Shown: in pieces, positions 35,837 through 45,361 of the stretch
How the letters are laid out: every line of letters starts with the position of its first letter
Numbering within the stretch: position 1 is the first letter of the stretch
Assembly: GCA_963558565.1 (NCBI GenBank)
Contig: CAUWGX010000001.1
Span: 252,993 to 316,992 of the forward strand
Direction of reading: 5' to 3'
DNA: 64,000 bases
Source of the DNA: Atopostipes sp963558565
Lineage (GTDB): Bacteria > Bacillota > Bacilli > Lactobacillales > Carnobacteriaceae_A
Program-made: the position numbers and the translations under genes
The notes under the pieces: model-generated
What the model saw: the letters and a program-made list of their open reading frames with translations, nothing else
The model's database searches: none
What the model was told of the DNA's origin: nothing

Positions 35837-36442
35837 TTGGCTATATTCATTCAATGCGTGATCGCATACCTCTTAGGCTCTATTCCTTCAGGTGTTTGGA
35901 TTGGTAAATTGTTTTACCAAAAAGATATTCGCGAATATGGAAGTGGAAATACTGGAGCCACAAATACATTTCGAATCCTAGGTGTGAAAGCAGGCATTGT
36001 TGCTCTGGTTCTCGATGTACTAAAAGGAACCGCCGCAACACTTCTTCCCATTTATTTAAATACAAATATTCATCCTGTTTTTATTGGCGTTTTTGCTATC
36101 TTAGGTCATATTTATTCTGCTTATATACATTTTAAAGGAGGGAAAGCTGTTGCTACTTCAGCAGGTGTTGCCTTAGCCTTACATCCCATCTTTTTATTGA
36201 TCTTTGTGGGTGTCTTTTTAATTATTTTATTTATATCAAGCACCGTCAGTCTGGCGAGTATATCCGCTGTTTTCTTAGCGGCGATTGGCAGTTTATTTAT
36301 CAATGATCCTTTATTTTCTGTTGTCGTATGGCTCCTTGCTTTAGTGATACTTTACTTACATCGAGAAAATATTAAACGTTTAAGAAAGGGTACGGAAAGT
36401 AAGGTGCCTTTTGGTTTACGTCGTTCAAAAAAGCAAGAATAA
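35837..36442 (+). CDS. plsY: Glycerol-3-phosphate acyltransferase PlsY
   Basis: 201 residues from a TTG start six bases after AAAGGAGAG. Five membrane segments and the three PlsY motifs: LLGSIPSGVWIGK, GSGNTGATNTFR, and HIYSAYIHFKGGKAVATSAG. It transfers acyl groups from acyl-phosphate to glycerol-3-phosphate, the first step of phospholipid synthesis. Divergent from parE, as in Bacillus. The C-terminus is basic and cytosolic. Confidence 0.95.
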   Translation: MAIFIQCVIAYLLGSIPSGVWIGKLFYQKDIREYGSGNTGATNTFRILGVKAGIVALVLDVLKGTAATLLPIYLNTNIHPVFIGVFAILGHIYSAYIHFKGGKAVATSAGVALALHPIFLLIFVGVFLIILFISSTVSLASISAVFLAAIGSLFINDPLFSVVVWLLALVILYLHRENIKRLRKGTESKVPFGLRRSKKQE

Positions 36443-36458
36443 AAACATTTAAAGCGTA

Positions 36459-36508
36459 CAAAAAACTGCTCGTTATTTGGATTTTTTTCCGAATAGACGA
36501 GCAGTTTT
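36459..36508. terminator. Bidirectional terminator between plsY and hslU
   Basis: Stem of AAAAACTGCTCG type with its complement and partial inner pairing, T-runs on both strands. Confidence 0.88.
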
Positions 36509-36520
36509 TTTGTTTATCTT

Positions 36521-37945
36521 TTATAGAATATATTGTGAGAGATCTTTATCTTCTGCGATATCGCCAATACGATCAGTCACATATTTTTCCGTAATTTGAA
36601 CCTCTCCCATTTGCATTTCCGTTGCTTCAAAGAGTAATTCTTCAAGCAGTTTTTCTAAAATGGTATGCAATCTTCTGGCACCAATATTATCAGTCTCTTC
36701 ATTTATTTTCTGAGCAATACGGGCCATCTCTTCTACTGCATCCATCGTAAAGTTTACTTCGATGTTCTCTGTTTCAAGAAGAGCTTTATATTGCTTGATT
36801 AACGAGTTTTTCGGCTCCGTTAAGATTTTAACGAAATCTTCCGCTGATAAATCATCTAACTCAACCCGAATAGGGAAACGACCTTGAAGTTCTGGAATAA
36901 GGTCACTTGGTGTTGAAGTATGGAAAGCGCCTGAACCGATAAATAACATATAGTCGGTTTTTACGTTGCCATATTTTGTTTGAACAACAGACCCTTCAAC
37001 AATCGGTAAAATATCTCGTTGAACTCCTTCACGAGAAACTTGTTGTTGACCACCTTCATTTCCAGCAGTAATCTTATCAATCTCGTCTAAGAAAATAATA
37101 CCATTATTTTCAGCGAGTTTAACAGCTTCCGCATTAATGTCTTCCGTATTAATTAACTTGTCAGCTTCTTCTTCCGTTAAGACCTCAATAGCTTCTTTCA
37201 CCGGCATACTGCGCTTCACTTTACGTGGCGGTTGCAATGAGCCTAAAGTATCGGATAAATCAATGCCCATTTGTTCAAACTGCGCATTCATGGGACCTGA
37301 AGGCGTCTGTTTTTTCTCTTCCACTTCAATTTCCACTTCGCGAGCATCCACGACTCCTCGCTTAATTTGATCTTCAAGTTCTTTACGTTTAGTCGAAATT
37401 TCTTCTGTGACTTCTTCTTCCGGTTCCTCTTGAGAGAAATTCATTTGTTGAGGATCCATTCCCATACTTTGGAATACTTGACTGAGTGGATCTGTTCTTT
37501 TTTCCGTTTTTTCACGGCGAATCCCGGGAACAAGTGCTTTTGCAATACGTTTAATGGCTTCATTTTCAGCACGTGCATGCACTTGGCTTCTCTTCTGACG
37601 ACGTACAATTTGTATCGCTGCTTCCACTAAGTCACGTACCATTGATTCTACGTCACGTCCGACATAACCGACTTCAGTAAATTTGGTTGCTTCTACTTTA
37701 ATAAAAGGAGCGTTTAAAATATTGGCGAGTCGGCGAGCAATTTCTGTTTTTCCTACCCCAGTAGGTCCAATCATTAAAATATTTTTAGGTGTAATTTCTT
37801 TTTGCATTTCTGGTTCAATTAACTGTCGACGATACCGGTTACGTAAGGCAATCGCAACAGATTTTTTTGCGTTATGTTGTCCAATAATGTATTGGTTTAA
37901 ACGTTCAACAATTTCTTTTGGCGTTAATTCTTTTGCGTTTAACAA
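36521..37945 (-). CDS. hslU: ATP-dependent protease ATPase subunit HslU (ClpY)
   Basis: 474 residues. AAA+ unfoldase with Walker A GPTGVGKT at residues 60-67, a Glu-rich intermediate domain (residues 140-250), Walker B IIFLDEIDKI, and C-terminal motif NIGARRLHTILEKLLEELLFEA. The extreme C-terminus DLSQYIL matches the HslV-activating tail. With HslV, 18 bases upstream, it forms the bacterial proteasome-like HslUV complex. codY, which follows hslU in Bacillus, is not here. Confidence 0.95.
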   Translation of the reverse strand: MLNAKELTPKEIVERLNQYIIGQHNAKKSVAIALRNRYRRQLIEPEMQKEITPKNILMIGPTGVGKTEIARRLANILNAPFIKVEATKFTEVGYVGRDVESMVRDLVEAAIQIVRRQKRSQVHARAENEAIKRIAKALVPGIRREKTEKRTDPLSQVFQSMGMDPQQMNFSQEEPEEEVTEEISTKRKELEDQIKRGVVDAREVEIEVEEKKQTPSGPMNAQFEQMGIDLSDTLGSLQPPRKVKRSMPVKEAIEVLTEEEADKLINTEDINAEAVKLAENNGIIFLDEIDKITAGNEGGQQQVSREGVQRDILPIVEGSVVQTKYGNVKTDYMLFIGSGAFHTSTPSDLIPELQGRFPIRVELDDLSAEDFVKILTEPKNSLIKQYKALLETENIEVNFTMDAVEEMARIAQKINEETDNIGARRLHTILEKLLEELLFEATEMQMGEVQITEKYVTDRIGDIAEDKDLSQYIL

Positions 37946-37963
37946 ATTTAATCACTCCGATTC

Positions 37964-38503
37964 TTACAGATTTTCAGTAATAATGTTGCCATTTGTAAAG
38001 ATATCAATTTCTGAAGCAATTTTTAAGCCTTCGTAAGCAATTTCTTCAGCAGTCATCTCTTTATTGTGGCGTTTTAAAGCGCGAGCAGCGGCTAGCGCAT
38101 AGTTTCCACCAGAACCGACACTGATGACTGAATCATCAGGGGCAATCACTTCTCCAGTACCAGAGATTAATAGCATTTGATCTTTATCCATCGCAATGAG
38201 TAATGCCTCTAGTTGGCGCATTGCTTTATCTGAACGCCATTCTTGCGCAAGTTCAACGGCTGCTCGTTCTAAATTTCCACTGTATTTATTTAAGTTACCT
38301 TCAAATTTATCTTCAAGTGTAAAAGCATCCGCGACGCTTCCCGCGAATCCTACTAACACTTCTCCATGATATATTTTTCGAATTTTACGCGCAGTACCTT
38401 TCATAATGACCGACTCACCCATTGTTACTTGACCGTCACCAGCCATAGCTGTTTCACCATTATGTTGTACCGCTAATATAGTTGTAGCGTGAAATTTCGT
38501 CAT
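37964..38503 (-). CDS. hslV: ATP-dependent protease peptidase subunit HslV (ClpQ)
   Basis: 179 residues, proteasome beta-subunit fold (TTILAVQHNGETAMAGDGQ, GSGGNYALAAARAL). The N-terminus is MTKFHATT: Bacillus ClpQ has the same five-residue extension with Ser at position 2 as N-terminal nucleophile, whereas here residue 2 is Thr. The mature nucleophile could therefore be Thr2 or, after further trimming, Thr7. It is transcribed before hslU and after xerC. Confidence 0.95.
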   Translation of the reverse strand: MTKFHATTILAVQHNGETAMAGDGQVTMGESVIMKGTARKIRKIYHGEVLVGFAGSVADAFTLEDKFEGNLNKYSGNLERAAVELAQEWRSDKAMRQLEALLIAMDKDQMLLISGTGEVIAPDDSVISVGSGGNYALAAARALKRHNKEMTAEEIAYEGLKIASEIDIFTNGNIITENL

Positions 38504-38584
38504 TCTATCTCCTCCGTATCAAACATTCAATTCTTGTAAAGTATGTCTCTATTTTCATAATAACAGCCCGCTACACCGAAAACA

Positions 38585-39487
38585 TCAGGCGCGCGGATGA
38601 AATTTACTATAATCTTTTAATAAATGATCCTTCGTTACATGCGTATAAATTTGCGTAGACGATAAACTTTTATGTCCAAGGAGTTCTTGAACGGTTCGCA
38701 TGTCTGCTCCATTATCCAATAAATGAGTCGCAAAAGAGTGACGCAATTTATGGGGATGAATAGAGGAAGTTAAACTGGTTTGTTTAATTAATTGGTTCAA
38801 AGCATATTGAATACCAGACACTGAAATATGGTCTCCATATTGACTAATCAGTAAATACTCATGGTCTTTTTGGTATTTTTTCATAAGCGGTGTGCGACAG
38901 TTTTCAATATAATTTTCAATCGCAATACGAGCATACTCGCCAAAAGGAACATAACGTTCACGATTTCCTTTTCCAAGCACTAATAGCACACCTAATTCTA
39001 AATCCACATCTTCTACTTTTAATGCTTGACACTCACTCACACGGATACCTGTACCATATAAAATTTCAAGAATCGCATTATCTCGGAAATCTAAAGGTTC
39101 AGTCCCTGCGGCTGCTTCGAATAATTTTTGAATCTCTTCATCATAGAAGAAATTCGGCAAACGTAAACCAGTCTTTTTTAAATGTAAATAAGAAAAAGGA
39201 TTTTCAGAAATAAATTGGTGACTGAGTAAATATTGATAAAAAGCTCGTAGACTCGAAATTTTTCTTGAAATGGATGAACGGCTATATTGCTCGTCCGTTA
39301 AGCGACTTAAATAAATACGTGCATCTGAAAGCTCCACTTTTTTTAAATCTTCATCGCCTGTTTCTTTTAAAAATTCAAGAAAATGATAAATATCTTCAGC
39401 ATAAGCTTCTTTCGTCAAATCTGAATAATTTCTTTCATGGGTCAAGTAATTCATAAATTCTTTGACTAGTTCTTCATTCTTATTCAT
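38585..39487 (-). CDS. xerC: Tyrosine recombinase XerC (CodV)
   Basis: 300 residues from ATG 39487, eight bases after GGAG; a TTG four codons earlier overlaps the ribosome site. N-terminal SAM-like DNA-binding domain (residues 5-90) and catalytic domain with Arg (YGTGIRVSE), Lys (VLGKGNRERYVPF), HKLRHSFATHLL, HKSLSSTQIYTH with His and the nucleophilic Tyr. It resolves chromosome dimers at dif with XerD. Its place in the topA-xerC-hslVU cluster marks it as housekeeping and not a mobile-element integrase. Confidence 0.93.
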   Translation of the reverse strand: MNKNEELVKEFMNYLTHERNYSDLTKEAYAEDIYHFLEFLKETGDEDLKKVELSDARIYLSRLTDEQYSRSSISRKISSLRAFYQYLLSHQFISENPFSYLHLKKTGLRLPNFFYDEEIQKLFEAAAGTEPLDFRDNAILEILYGTGIRVSECQALKVEDVDLELGVLLVLGKGNRERYVPFGEYARIAIENYIENCRTPLMKKYQKDHEYLLISQYGDHISVSGIQYALNQLIKQTSLTSSIHPHKLRHSFATHLLDNGADMRTVQELLGHKSLSSTQIYTHVTKDHLLKDYSKFHPRA

Positions 39488-39594
39488 TGTTATCTCCAAG
39501 CTTTCTAAAGATTTCTCAGTCGTTTTTGTCTACTTTCCTATTTTAGCATAGATTTAAAAAAACTCGATAAAAACATATTGAAAGATTTGTGAAT

Positions 39595-39630
39595 AAAAAA
39601 CGCTGATTATTTTTTAAATCAGCGTTTTTT
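39595..39630 (-). terminator. Rho-independent terminator of topA
   Basis: Perfect stem AAAAAACGCTGATT with its complement and an 8-base loop; six T residues follow on the minus strand. Confidence 0.9.
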
Positions 39631-39641
39631 AGACTATTCAT

Positions 39642-41708
39642 TTATTTTTGTGGTTCTTCCTCGTAATCACAATTTGAACATTTCACTTGTGTTTGTTTCC
39701 GTGTGCGTTTCTCGACTAAATACTCGTCACATTTTGGACAATCTCTGCCAATTGGCTTGTCCCATGAAGAGAAATCACAATCTGGATATCGCTCACAGCC
39801 GTAAAACAAGCGGTTCTTTTTCGTTTTACGCTCGACAACTTCTCCCTTACCACATGTTGGACATGTGACCCCGATCTTTTTAAGAATCGGTTTCGTATTC
39901 CGGCAATCTGGAAAATTCGAACAAGCATAAAACTTACCATAACGGCCCATTTTAATAACCATTGGATGGCCACATTTCTCACAGTCAAAGCCAGCCGGTT
40001 CGTCTCGAATCTCTATTTCTTCCATCTCTTCTTCTGCTTTTTCGACTTCTTGATTAAAGGGTTGGTAGAAATCATCGATTAATTTCACCCAATCTTGCTT
40101 TCCTTCTTCGATCTCATCTAATTGCTCTTCCATTTCGGCTGTAAATTTAACATCTACAATCTCTGGGAAGTATTCAGCAATTAAATCATTCACGATCTCA
40201 CCAAGTTCGGTCGGTTCGAAGCGACGATTGTTCATCGTAACATAATAACGTCGTCGTAAAGTATTCAATGTTGGAGCATAAGTGGACGGACGTCCTACAC
40301 CATTTTCCTCTAATGCTTTGACTAAAGTCGCTTCACTATATCTTGCAGGCGGTTGTGTAAAGTGCTGTTTTGGATCAAGCTTTAATAACTTTACATTTTC
40401 TCCTTTTTCTAAATCAGGCAAGATGTTATCTTTCTCACTGTTGCTATCTTTATAGACTTTTTGGTAACCTGCAAAGGCTAATTGTGAACCATTGGCACGG
40501 AAAATAACTCCGTTTTGTTCCAAATCAACACGCATTGTATTGTATACAGCTGCTTTCATTTGGCTCGCCATGAATCGATTCCAGATCAGTTGATATAAAC
40601 GAAACTGGTCTTTTGATAGATATTTTTTAATCGAAGCCGGTGTACGTTTCGCACTTGTTGGACGTATGGCTTCGTGCGCATCTTGCGCATTTTCAGTATT
40701 TGAAGTGGCTTTTTTAGCCCACACATATTCTTTTCCGTATTCTTCTTCAATATAATCAATGGCTTCATTTCGTGCAAGATTTGAAATACGAGTCGAATCG
40801 GTACGCATATAGGTAATTAACCCTGTGGTTTGGTTTCTTTGGATTGAAACCCCTTCATATAATTGTTGGGCAGTGCTCATCGTTTTATTGGTACGGAAGT
40901 TTAATCGATTAGCAGCTTCCTGTTGTAGCGTACTTGTGGTGAAAGGTTTCTTTGGGTTCCGTCTTCTTTTACTGCGTTTCACTTCTTGAACCGCAAAAGG
41001 TTGTTTTTGATCGATTTTTTCTAAGACTTCTGAAACTTTTTCTTGGTTTGGCAAATCAACTTTCTTCGCATCAAAACCATGAAAAGCAGCTTCAAATTGT
41101 TGCTTATCTTTTTCAAAATCACCTGTAATAGACCAGTATTCCTCTGGTTTAAAGTTTCTTATTTCTTTCTCGCGGTCAATAATAATTTTTAGTGCTACTG
41201 ACTGGACACGACCAGCACTTAATCCATTCTTTACCTTTTTCCATAAAATCGGACTGATTTTATAACCAACAATTCGGTCTAAAATACGGCGACCTTGTTG
41301 GGCATCGACTAAATCTTTATTAATTGTACGAGGTGTTTTAAACGCATCTTTTACTGCATCTTTTGTGATCTCATTGAACACCACGCGGTTTTCAGCATCT
41401 TCTTCTAATTTTAACGCATGACCTAAATGCCATGCAATAGCTTCTCCTTCTCGGTCCGGGTCGGCTGCGAGGTATACTTTTTCAGCTTTTTTTGCATATT
41501 TTCTTAAATCTTTTAAGACAGGACCTTTTCCTCGAATAGTAATATAATCAGGCTCATAATTGTTTTCAAAATCAATGGCCATACGACTTTTAGGTAAATC
41601 TCTCACATGGCCTAAACTGGCGACCACTTTATAATTTTTACCTAAGTATTTTTCAATGGTCTTTCCTTTAGCTGGTGACTCTACAATGACTAAATACTTA
41701 AAAGCCAA
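39642..41708 (-). CDS. topA: DNA topoisomerase I
   Basis: 688 residues. TOPRIM domain at the N-terminus (VESPAKGKTIEKYLG, AADPDREGEAIAWHL), catalytic Tyr in TGLITYMRTDSTRIS, and three C-terminal zinc-ribbon modules (CEKCGHP...CSNFPDC, CPTCGKG...CERYPDC, CPKCDEY...CSNCDYE). It relaxes negative supercoils. It follows dprA by 177 bases and has its own terminator, so the xerC-hslVU group is transcribed separately. trmFO, usual between topA and xerC, is absent. Confidence 0.95.
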   Translation of the reverse strand: MAFKYLVIVESPAKGKTIEKYLGKNYKVVASLGHVRDLPKSRMAIDFENNYEPDYITIRGKGPVLKDLRKYAKKAEKVYLAADPDREGEAIAWHLGHALKLEEDAENRVVFNEITKDAVKDAFKTPRTINKDLVDAQQGRRILDRIVGYKISPILWKKVKNGLSAGRVQSVALKIIIDREKEIRNFKPEEYWSITGDFEKDKQQFEAAFHGFDAKKVDLPNQEKVSEVLEKIDQKQPFAVQEVKRSKRRRNPKKPFTTSTLQQEAANRLNFRTNKTMSTAQQLYEGVSIQRNQTTGLITYMRTDSTRISNLARNEAIDYIEEEYGKEYVWAKKATSNTENAQDAHEAIRPTSAKRTPASIKKYLSKDQFRLYQLIWNRFMASQMKAAVYNTMRVDLEQNGVIFRANGSQLAFAGYQKVYKDSNSEKDNILPDLEKGENVKLLKLDPKQHFTQPPARYSEATLVKALEENGVGRPSTYAPTLNTLRRRYYVTMNNRRFEPTELGEIVNDLIAEYFPEIVDVKFTAEMEEQLDEIEEGKQDWVKLIDDFYQPFNQEVEKAEEEMEEIEIRDEPAGFDCEKCGHPMVIKMGRYGKFYACSNFPDCRNTKPILKKIGVTCPTCGKGEVVERKTKKNRLFYGCERYPDCDFSSWDKPIGRDCPKCDEYLVEKRTRKQTQVKCSNCDYEEEPQK

Positions 41709-41885
41709 TCTAAAACTCCTTCCTACTGGAACATTTGTACATTCTGGTGGTTATTTATTTTGAGTATTTTCTAAACAAATTTGTATCTTTCGTAAATCGT
41801 TACATATCATAGGACAATTGAAATCATTTTGTCAACTTTTTTATAAAATATTTTTTAGGGCTGTAAAATAAAAGAACAGTTTCTA

Positions 41886-42797
41886 CTATATAAAGAACCA
41901 TTCTTTCAAGATATCTTCGCTGTCTTGAGTCAAAATTGCACCTAGTTGAATTAAGCGATGGTTCCCTGCTCGATTTTCTTCGAATATAGAACCAGGTACT
42001 GCAAAAACATCACGCCCTTCATCAAGCGCATTGTAAGCAGTAATTAAGCTCCCACTTCGTTTCTTTGCCTCAACGACTAGCACGCCTCGACTCAGTCCGG
42101 CTATTATACGATTTCTCTCAGGAAAATGAAACTTTAACGGCTTAGACCCCATCGGATATTCAGTGATCACGAGATGTTCTGCACTTAGAAATTCTTGAAG
42201 CGCTCGATTAGCATAAGGATAAAAAACATCTAAACCGGTGCCGATCACTCCCACCGTTTGTCCCTTGTTTTTCAAACTATGCACATGAGCTTCTGTGTCA
42301 ATCCCTTTAGCTAATCCACTGACTATCGCGATTTCCTGTTTACTCTGATGGATAATGTCTTTTACAATGTGAGCAACCACTTCTTTCCCATAAGACGTAT
42401 CTGCACGAGCGCCCACTACCCCTAACCATGTTTTTTGTTTTAACCATTCGATTTGTCCTTTATAAAATAAAACAACGGGTGGCGCATAAATTTGTTTTAA
42501 AGGATCTGGATATTCCGCAGATAACAAATGGATCCACTCAATATTATTTTCTTTGTAACGGGTCATTTCTTTTTCAATCGAAAGGTCTTTTAAAAAAGAC
42601 AGAAAAAAAGCTTTCTTTTTCATGGAAAGCTTTTTGATATTGTTGGCCTGTACGAGTACTTTCTCATCGATCTCTTCTTTAAAATGATCTACAACCAACT
42701 CAACAAATAAATTGTATTTTTCTGTTGCTTGTAAAGATGGATACACACCAATCGCAAACATAATTTCATCAATGGATAAATCTTTAATCATTTTCAT
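41886..42797 (-). CDS. dprA: DNA processing protein DprA (Smf)
   Basis: 303 residues from ATG 42797, six bases after AAAGG. The Rossmann-like DNA-binding domain has WLGVVGARADTSYGKE, IVSGLAKGIDTEAH, GTGLDVFYPYANRAL and FPERNRIIAGLSRGVLVVEAK. It loads RecA on incoming single-stranded DNA during transformation. A helical N-terminal region precedes it. There is no obvious C-terminal winged helix, so the protein is the short Gram-positive form. Position between rnhB and topA is the classical one. Confidence 0.93.
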   Translation of the reverse strand: MKMIKDLSIDEIMFAIGVYPSLQATEKYNLFVELVVDHFKEEIDEKVLVQANNIKKLSMKKKAFFLSFLKDLSIEKEMTRYKENNIEWIHLLSAEYPDPLKQIYAPPVVLFYKGQIEWLKQKTWLGVVGARADTSYGKEVVAHIVKDIIHQSKQEIAIVSGLAKGIDTEAHVHSLKNKGQTVGVIGTGLDVFYPYANRALQEFLSAEHLVITEYPMGSKPLKFHFPERNRIIAGLSRGVLVVEAKKRSGSLITAYNALDEGRDVFAVPGSIFEENRAGNHRLIQLGAILTQDSEDILKEWFFI

Positions 42798-42877
42798 CAC
42801 TCACCTTTATTTTTTTTAACCCTCTATAATATATATTTGCATAAAAGTGAGAATTTCATTTTTTTAACTAAAAAAAA

Positions 42878-43645
42878 TTAAATGTATTTGGTGACAGGTG
42901 AAAAAGTTCGTCGATGAATAGGCGTAGCTCCATATTTTTTGAGCCCTTCAAGATGCGCTTTCGTCCCGTAACCGACGTTGCTTAAAAATTCGTAGCCCGG
43001 ATATTCTTCATCATAATCCGCCATCAAACGATCTCGCGTGACTTTTGCAATAATACTTGCAGCGGCAATACTATTACTGTTCATATCCCCTTTAATCACC
43101 GCTTGTTGTGGGATGTCAGTGGGCAAAGTCATCGCGTCCACTAATAAATGATCAGGCGCCATGGATAAATCATTGACCGCTTTTAGCATTGCTAATTTCG
43201 TCGCTTCTAAAATATTCACACGATCAATAGTCTCAGCTGAGATGATTCCCAGGCCGATTCCTTTTGCTTTTTCGTGAATTTCTTGAAACAGTTCATCGCG
43301 TTTTACGGCTGATAATTTCTTTGAATCATCTAAACCTAAAATAGGCTCAGTAGCTTCTAAGATAACTGCTGCCGCCACCACTGGACCAGCTAGCGGACCT
43401 CTCCCTACTTCATCAATACCTGCAATTGCTTCATAGCCAGCAGCATGCCCTCGGTCTTCATATTGATTCATCGTTATAAATCGTGCTTCTAAGGCCTCTG
43501 TTTCTTTTTGCTTTTTCTGCCATTTTTTAAGAGCCGCTTGCACACCTTTACGTTCATCCGCTTGTAATTCTAATAAAAAAGGATCTTTTTCATCGGTAAT
43601 CCATGCAAGTTTTTCTTTAATCTCTTTAATTGTTTGTTTCTTCAT
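42878..43645 (-). CDS. rnhB: Ribonuclease HII
   Basis: 255 residues. Catalytic Asp78-Glu79 in GIDEVGRGPLAGP and further Asp in HLLVDAM and the SIAAASIIAKVTRD motif. It removes RNA primers and single ribonucleotides from DNA. An N-terminal helical extension of about 70 residues is typical for Gram-positive RNase HII. The start lies 20 bases inside rbgA. Confidence 0.95.
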   Translation of the reverse strand: MKKQTIKEIKEKLAWITDEKDPFLLELQADERKGVQAALKKWQKKQKETEALEARFITMNQYEDRGHAAGYEAIAGIDEVGRGPLAGPVVAAAVILEATEPILGLDDSKKLSAVKRDELFQEIHEKAKGIGLGIISAETIDRVNILEATKLAMLKAVNDLSMAPDHLLVDAMTLPTDIPQQAVIKGDMNSNSIAAASIIAKVTRDRLMADYDEEYPGYEFLSNVGYGTKAHLEGLKKYGATPIHRRTFSPVTKYI

Positions 43646-44501
43646 TTTCTAAGCTCAATTCTTTTGGAGTTTCGAAAGAAAGGCGTCCTAACTTTCCATC
43701 TCTTATTTCATTCAGTAGCATTTCAGACCCGCGTTCGTAATCATCGAAAAATCCACGTTTTTCAGTGATGAGTAAGATGAGATCCGGAGCCGAGAGTTCT
43801 TCTTCTAATTCTTTATCAAAATGATAACGAGTTGCAAGGGCTCCAGGATAATTTTTCGTTAAATAATTAATCGCATAAATAGCAATATCATCTACATAAT
43901 ACAGCGTATGCTTAATGGCCCCCGTTAGAGCTAATTTTTCACCTTGTTCGTGCCCTTCAAACTTCGGCCATAAAATCCCCGGCATATCGAGTAACTCTAA
44001 TTGTTTTTTATATTTCACCCACTGTTGTGCTTTGGTTACGCCTGGTCGATCACCTGTTTGCGTTACATTCTTACCTGCAAAGCGATTAATTAAAGTAGAT
44101 TTACCCACATTCGGAATCCCTACAGTCACTCCTCGGATTGCTCGAGGCTTCAATCCCTTTGCTTCCCTTTTAGCAGAATTATCTTCTAACACATTCTTGG
44201 CCGCATCAATTATTTTTTGAATGTCTTTTGCAGACTTTCCATTGAATGCAACAGCTTCAATATTCTGACTTTGAAAATGTTTTAACCACTGATCGGTAAT
44301 CCCAGAGTTCGCTAAATCAGCTTTCATTAAGACTAAAACGTGGGGTTTATTTTGAATAATTTCAAAAACATCTGGATTTCTCGATGCATTAGGAATCCGC
44401 GCATCGACAAGTTCAAAAACCACATCAACTAATGGTAACTTTTCTGTCAATTCTCGTTTAGCTTTTGCCATGTGGCCTGGATACCATTGTATATTTGCCA
44501 T
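43626..44501 (-). CDS. rbgA: Ribosome biogenesis GTPase RbgA (YlqF)
   Basis: 291 residues with circularly permuted GTPase motifs: VLMKADL (G4), NGKS (G5-like), GIPNVGKST (G1), DMPGILWP (G3). The N-terminus NIQWYPGHMAKA is diagnostic. It matures the 50S subunit (uL16 incorporation in Bacillus). It overlaps rnhB by 20 bases and follows lepB after a hairpin. Confidence 0.95.
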   Translation of the reverse strand: MANIQWYPGHMAKAKRELTEKLPLVDVVFELVDARIPNASRNPDVFEIIQNKPHVLVLMKADLANSGITDQWLKHFQSQNIEAVAFNGKSAKDIQKIIDAAKNVLEDNSAKREAKGLKPRAIRGVTVGIPNVGKSTLINRFAGKNVTQTGDRPGVTKAQQWVKYKKQLELLDMPGILWPKFEGHEQGEKLALTGAIKHTLYYVDDIAIYAINYLTKNYPGALATRYHFDKELEEELSAPDLILLITEKRGFFDDYERGSEMLLNEIRDGKLGRLSFETPKELSLENEETNN

Positions 44502-44526
44502 AATAACACCTCTTAATCATAAAATG

Positions 44527-44556
44527 ACCGTGCCAGTATGAATCAACTAGCACGGT
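44527..44556. terminator. Hairpin between lepB and rbgA
   Basis: Stem ACCGTGC/GCACGGT with a 16-base loop. On the minus strand the tail is CATTTTAT, so termination would be partial; it may let some lepB transcripts read into rbgA. Confidence 0.5.
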
Positions 44557-44581
44557 TTTATTTAAATTTATTTTCAAATTG

Positions 44582-45202
44582 CTACTCGACAAAACCGAAC
44601 TTTTTAAAGGGCCAGTAACGTAAAGATACTTTTCCAAGTAGAGTGTCTTCTTCAACAAAACCAAAACTGCGACTATCTCTTGAATTTAATCGATTATCTC
44701 CGAGTACAAAATATTCACCTTCTGGAACCTCTTCTTCTCCTAAAAGTGTTAATAAAGAGAAATCACCAGAGGAGAAATAAGAAACTTCATCAGACGGGTC
44801 TGCGGGTAAAAATTCTTGATCAACCGGTTCACCATTTAAGTATAAGACATCTTCTTCATACTCAACGGTATCTCCAGGCATACCAATCACGCGCTTGATA
44901 TATTGGGTGTCTTCCTCATCTGGCGGTGGAAAAACAACGATATCAAAACGTTCAATATCAGAAAATTTATTTAAAAGTAAATAATCACCATCTGATAGTG
45001 TCGGTTCCATGGAGTCCCCATCCACCATAACTGGTGCAAAGAAAAAGTGATGAACGACAAAAAATATCAAGGATAAGACCACAATATATTTTATGGTCGA
45101 AAATAACTCTTGAAAAAAAGTTCCTTCATTTTGTTTATTATTATTATTTTTTGGTGCATGCTTTTCACTACGTGGTGGAAAGTTTGATTCGTAATCTCCC
45201 AT
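44582..45202 (-). CDS. lepB: Signal peptidase I
   Basis: 206 residues from ATG 45202, nine bases after GGAG. One N-terminal membrane segment (residues 34-56), catalytic Ser64 in VDGDSMEPTL and Lys103 in YIKRVIGMPGD, and the SRDSRSFG box near the C-terminus. It removes signal peptides from exported proteins at the outer face of the membrane. An Asn-rich cytosolic stretch (KNNNNKQN) precedes the membrane helix. Confidence 0.93.
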   Translation of the reverse strand: MGDYESNFPPRSEKHAPKNNNNKQNEGTFFQELFSTIKYIVVLSLIFFVVHHFFFAPVMVDGDSMEPTLSDGDYLLLNKFSDIERFDIVVFPPPDEEDTQYIKRVIGMPGDTVEYEEDVLYLNGEPVDQEFLPADPSDEVSYFSSGDFSLLTLLGEEEVPEGEYFVLGDNRLNSRDSRSFGFVEEDTLLGKVSLRYWPFKKFGFVE

Positions 45203-45316
45203 TATACCCGTCTCCAATAATTATAATTTCTTTTCTACATCCCTATAATAACATAACTCGCTTTAAAATACATTTTTGAAGAACGAAAGATCCAAATACT
45301 TTACCTCAAAGAAAAT

Positions 45317-45349
45317 CAGAGCTTTACTTCAGCTAAAAGTAAAACTCTG
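45317..45349. terminator. Hairpin after ctpA, probable terminator
   Basis: Stem CAGAGCTTTACTT-type with one mismatch, 13 bases after the ctpA stop. The minus-strand tail is ATTTTCTTTG, so termination may be incomplete. Confidence 0.6.
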
Positions 45350-45361
45350 GTTTTTAATGAT

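Noticed and set aside
38585..39487. Tyrosine recombinase as a sign of an integrated element
   Set aside because: Motifs and the topA-xerC-hslVU neighbourhood identify housekeeping XerC; no attachment repeats or phage genes are nearby.
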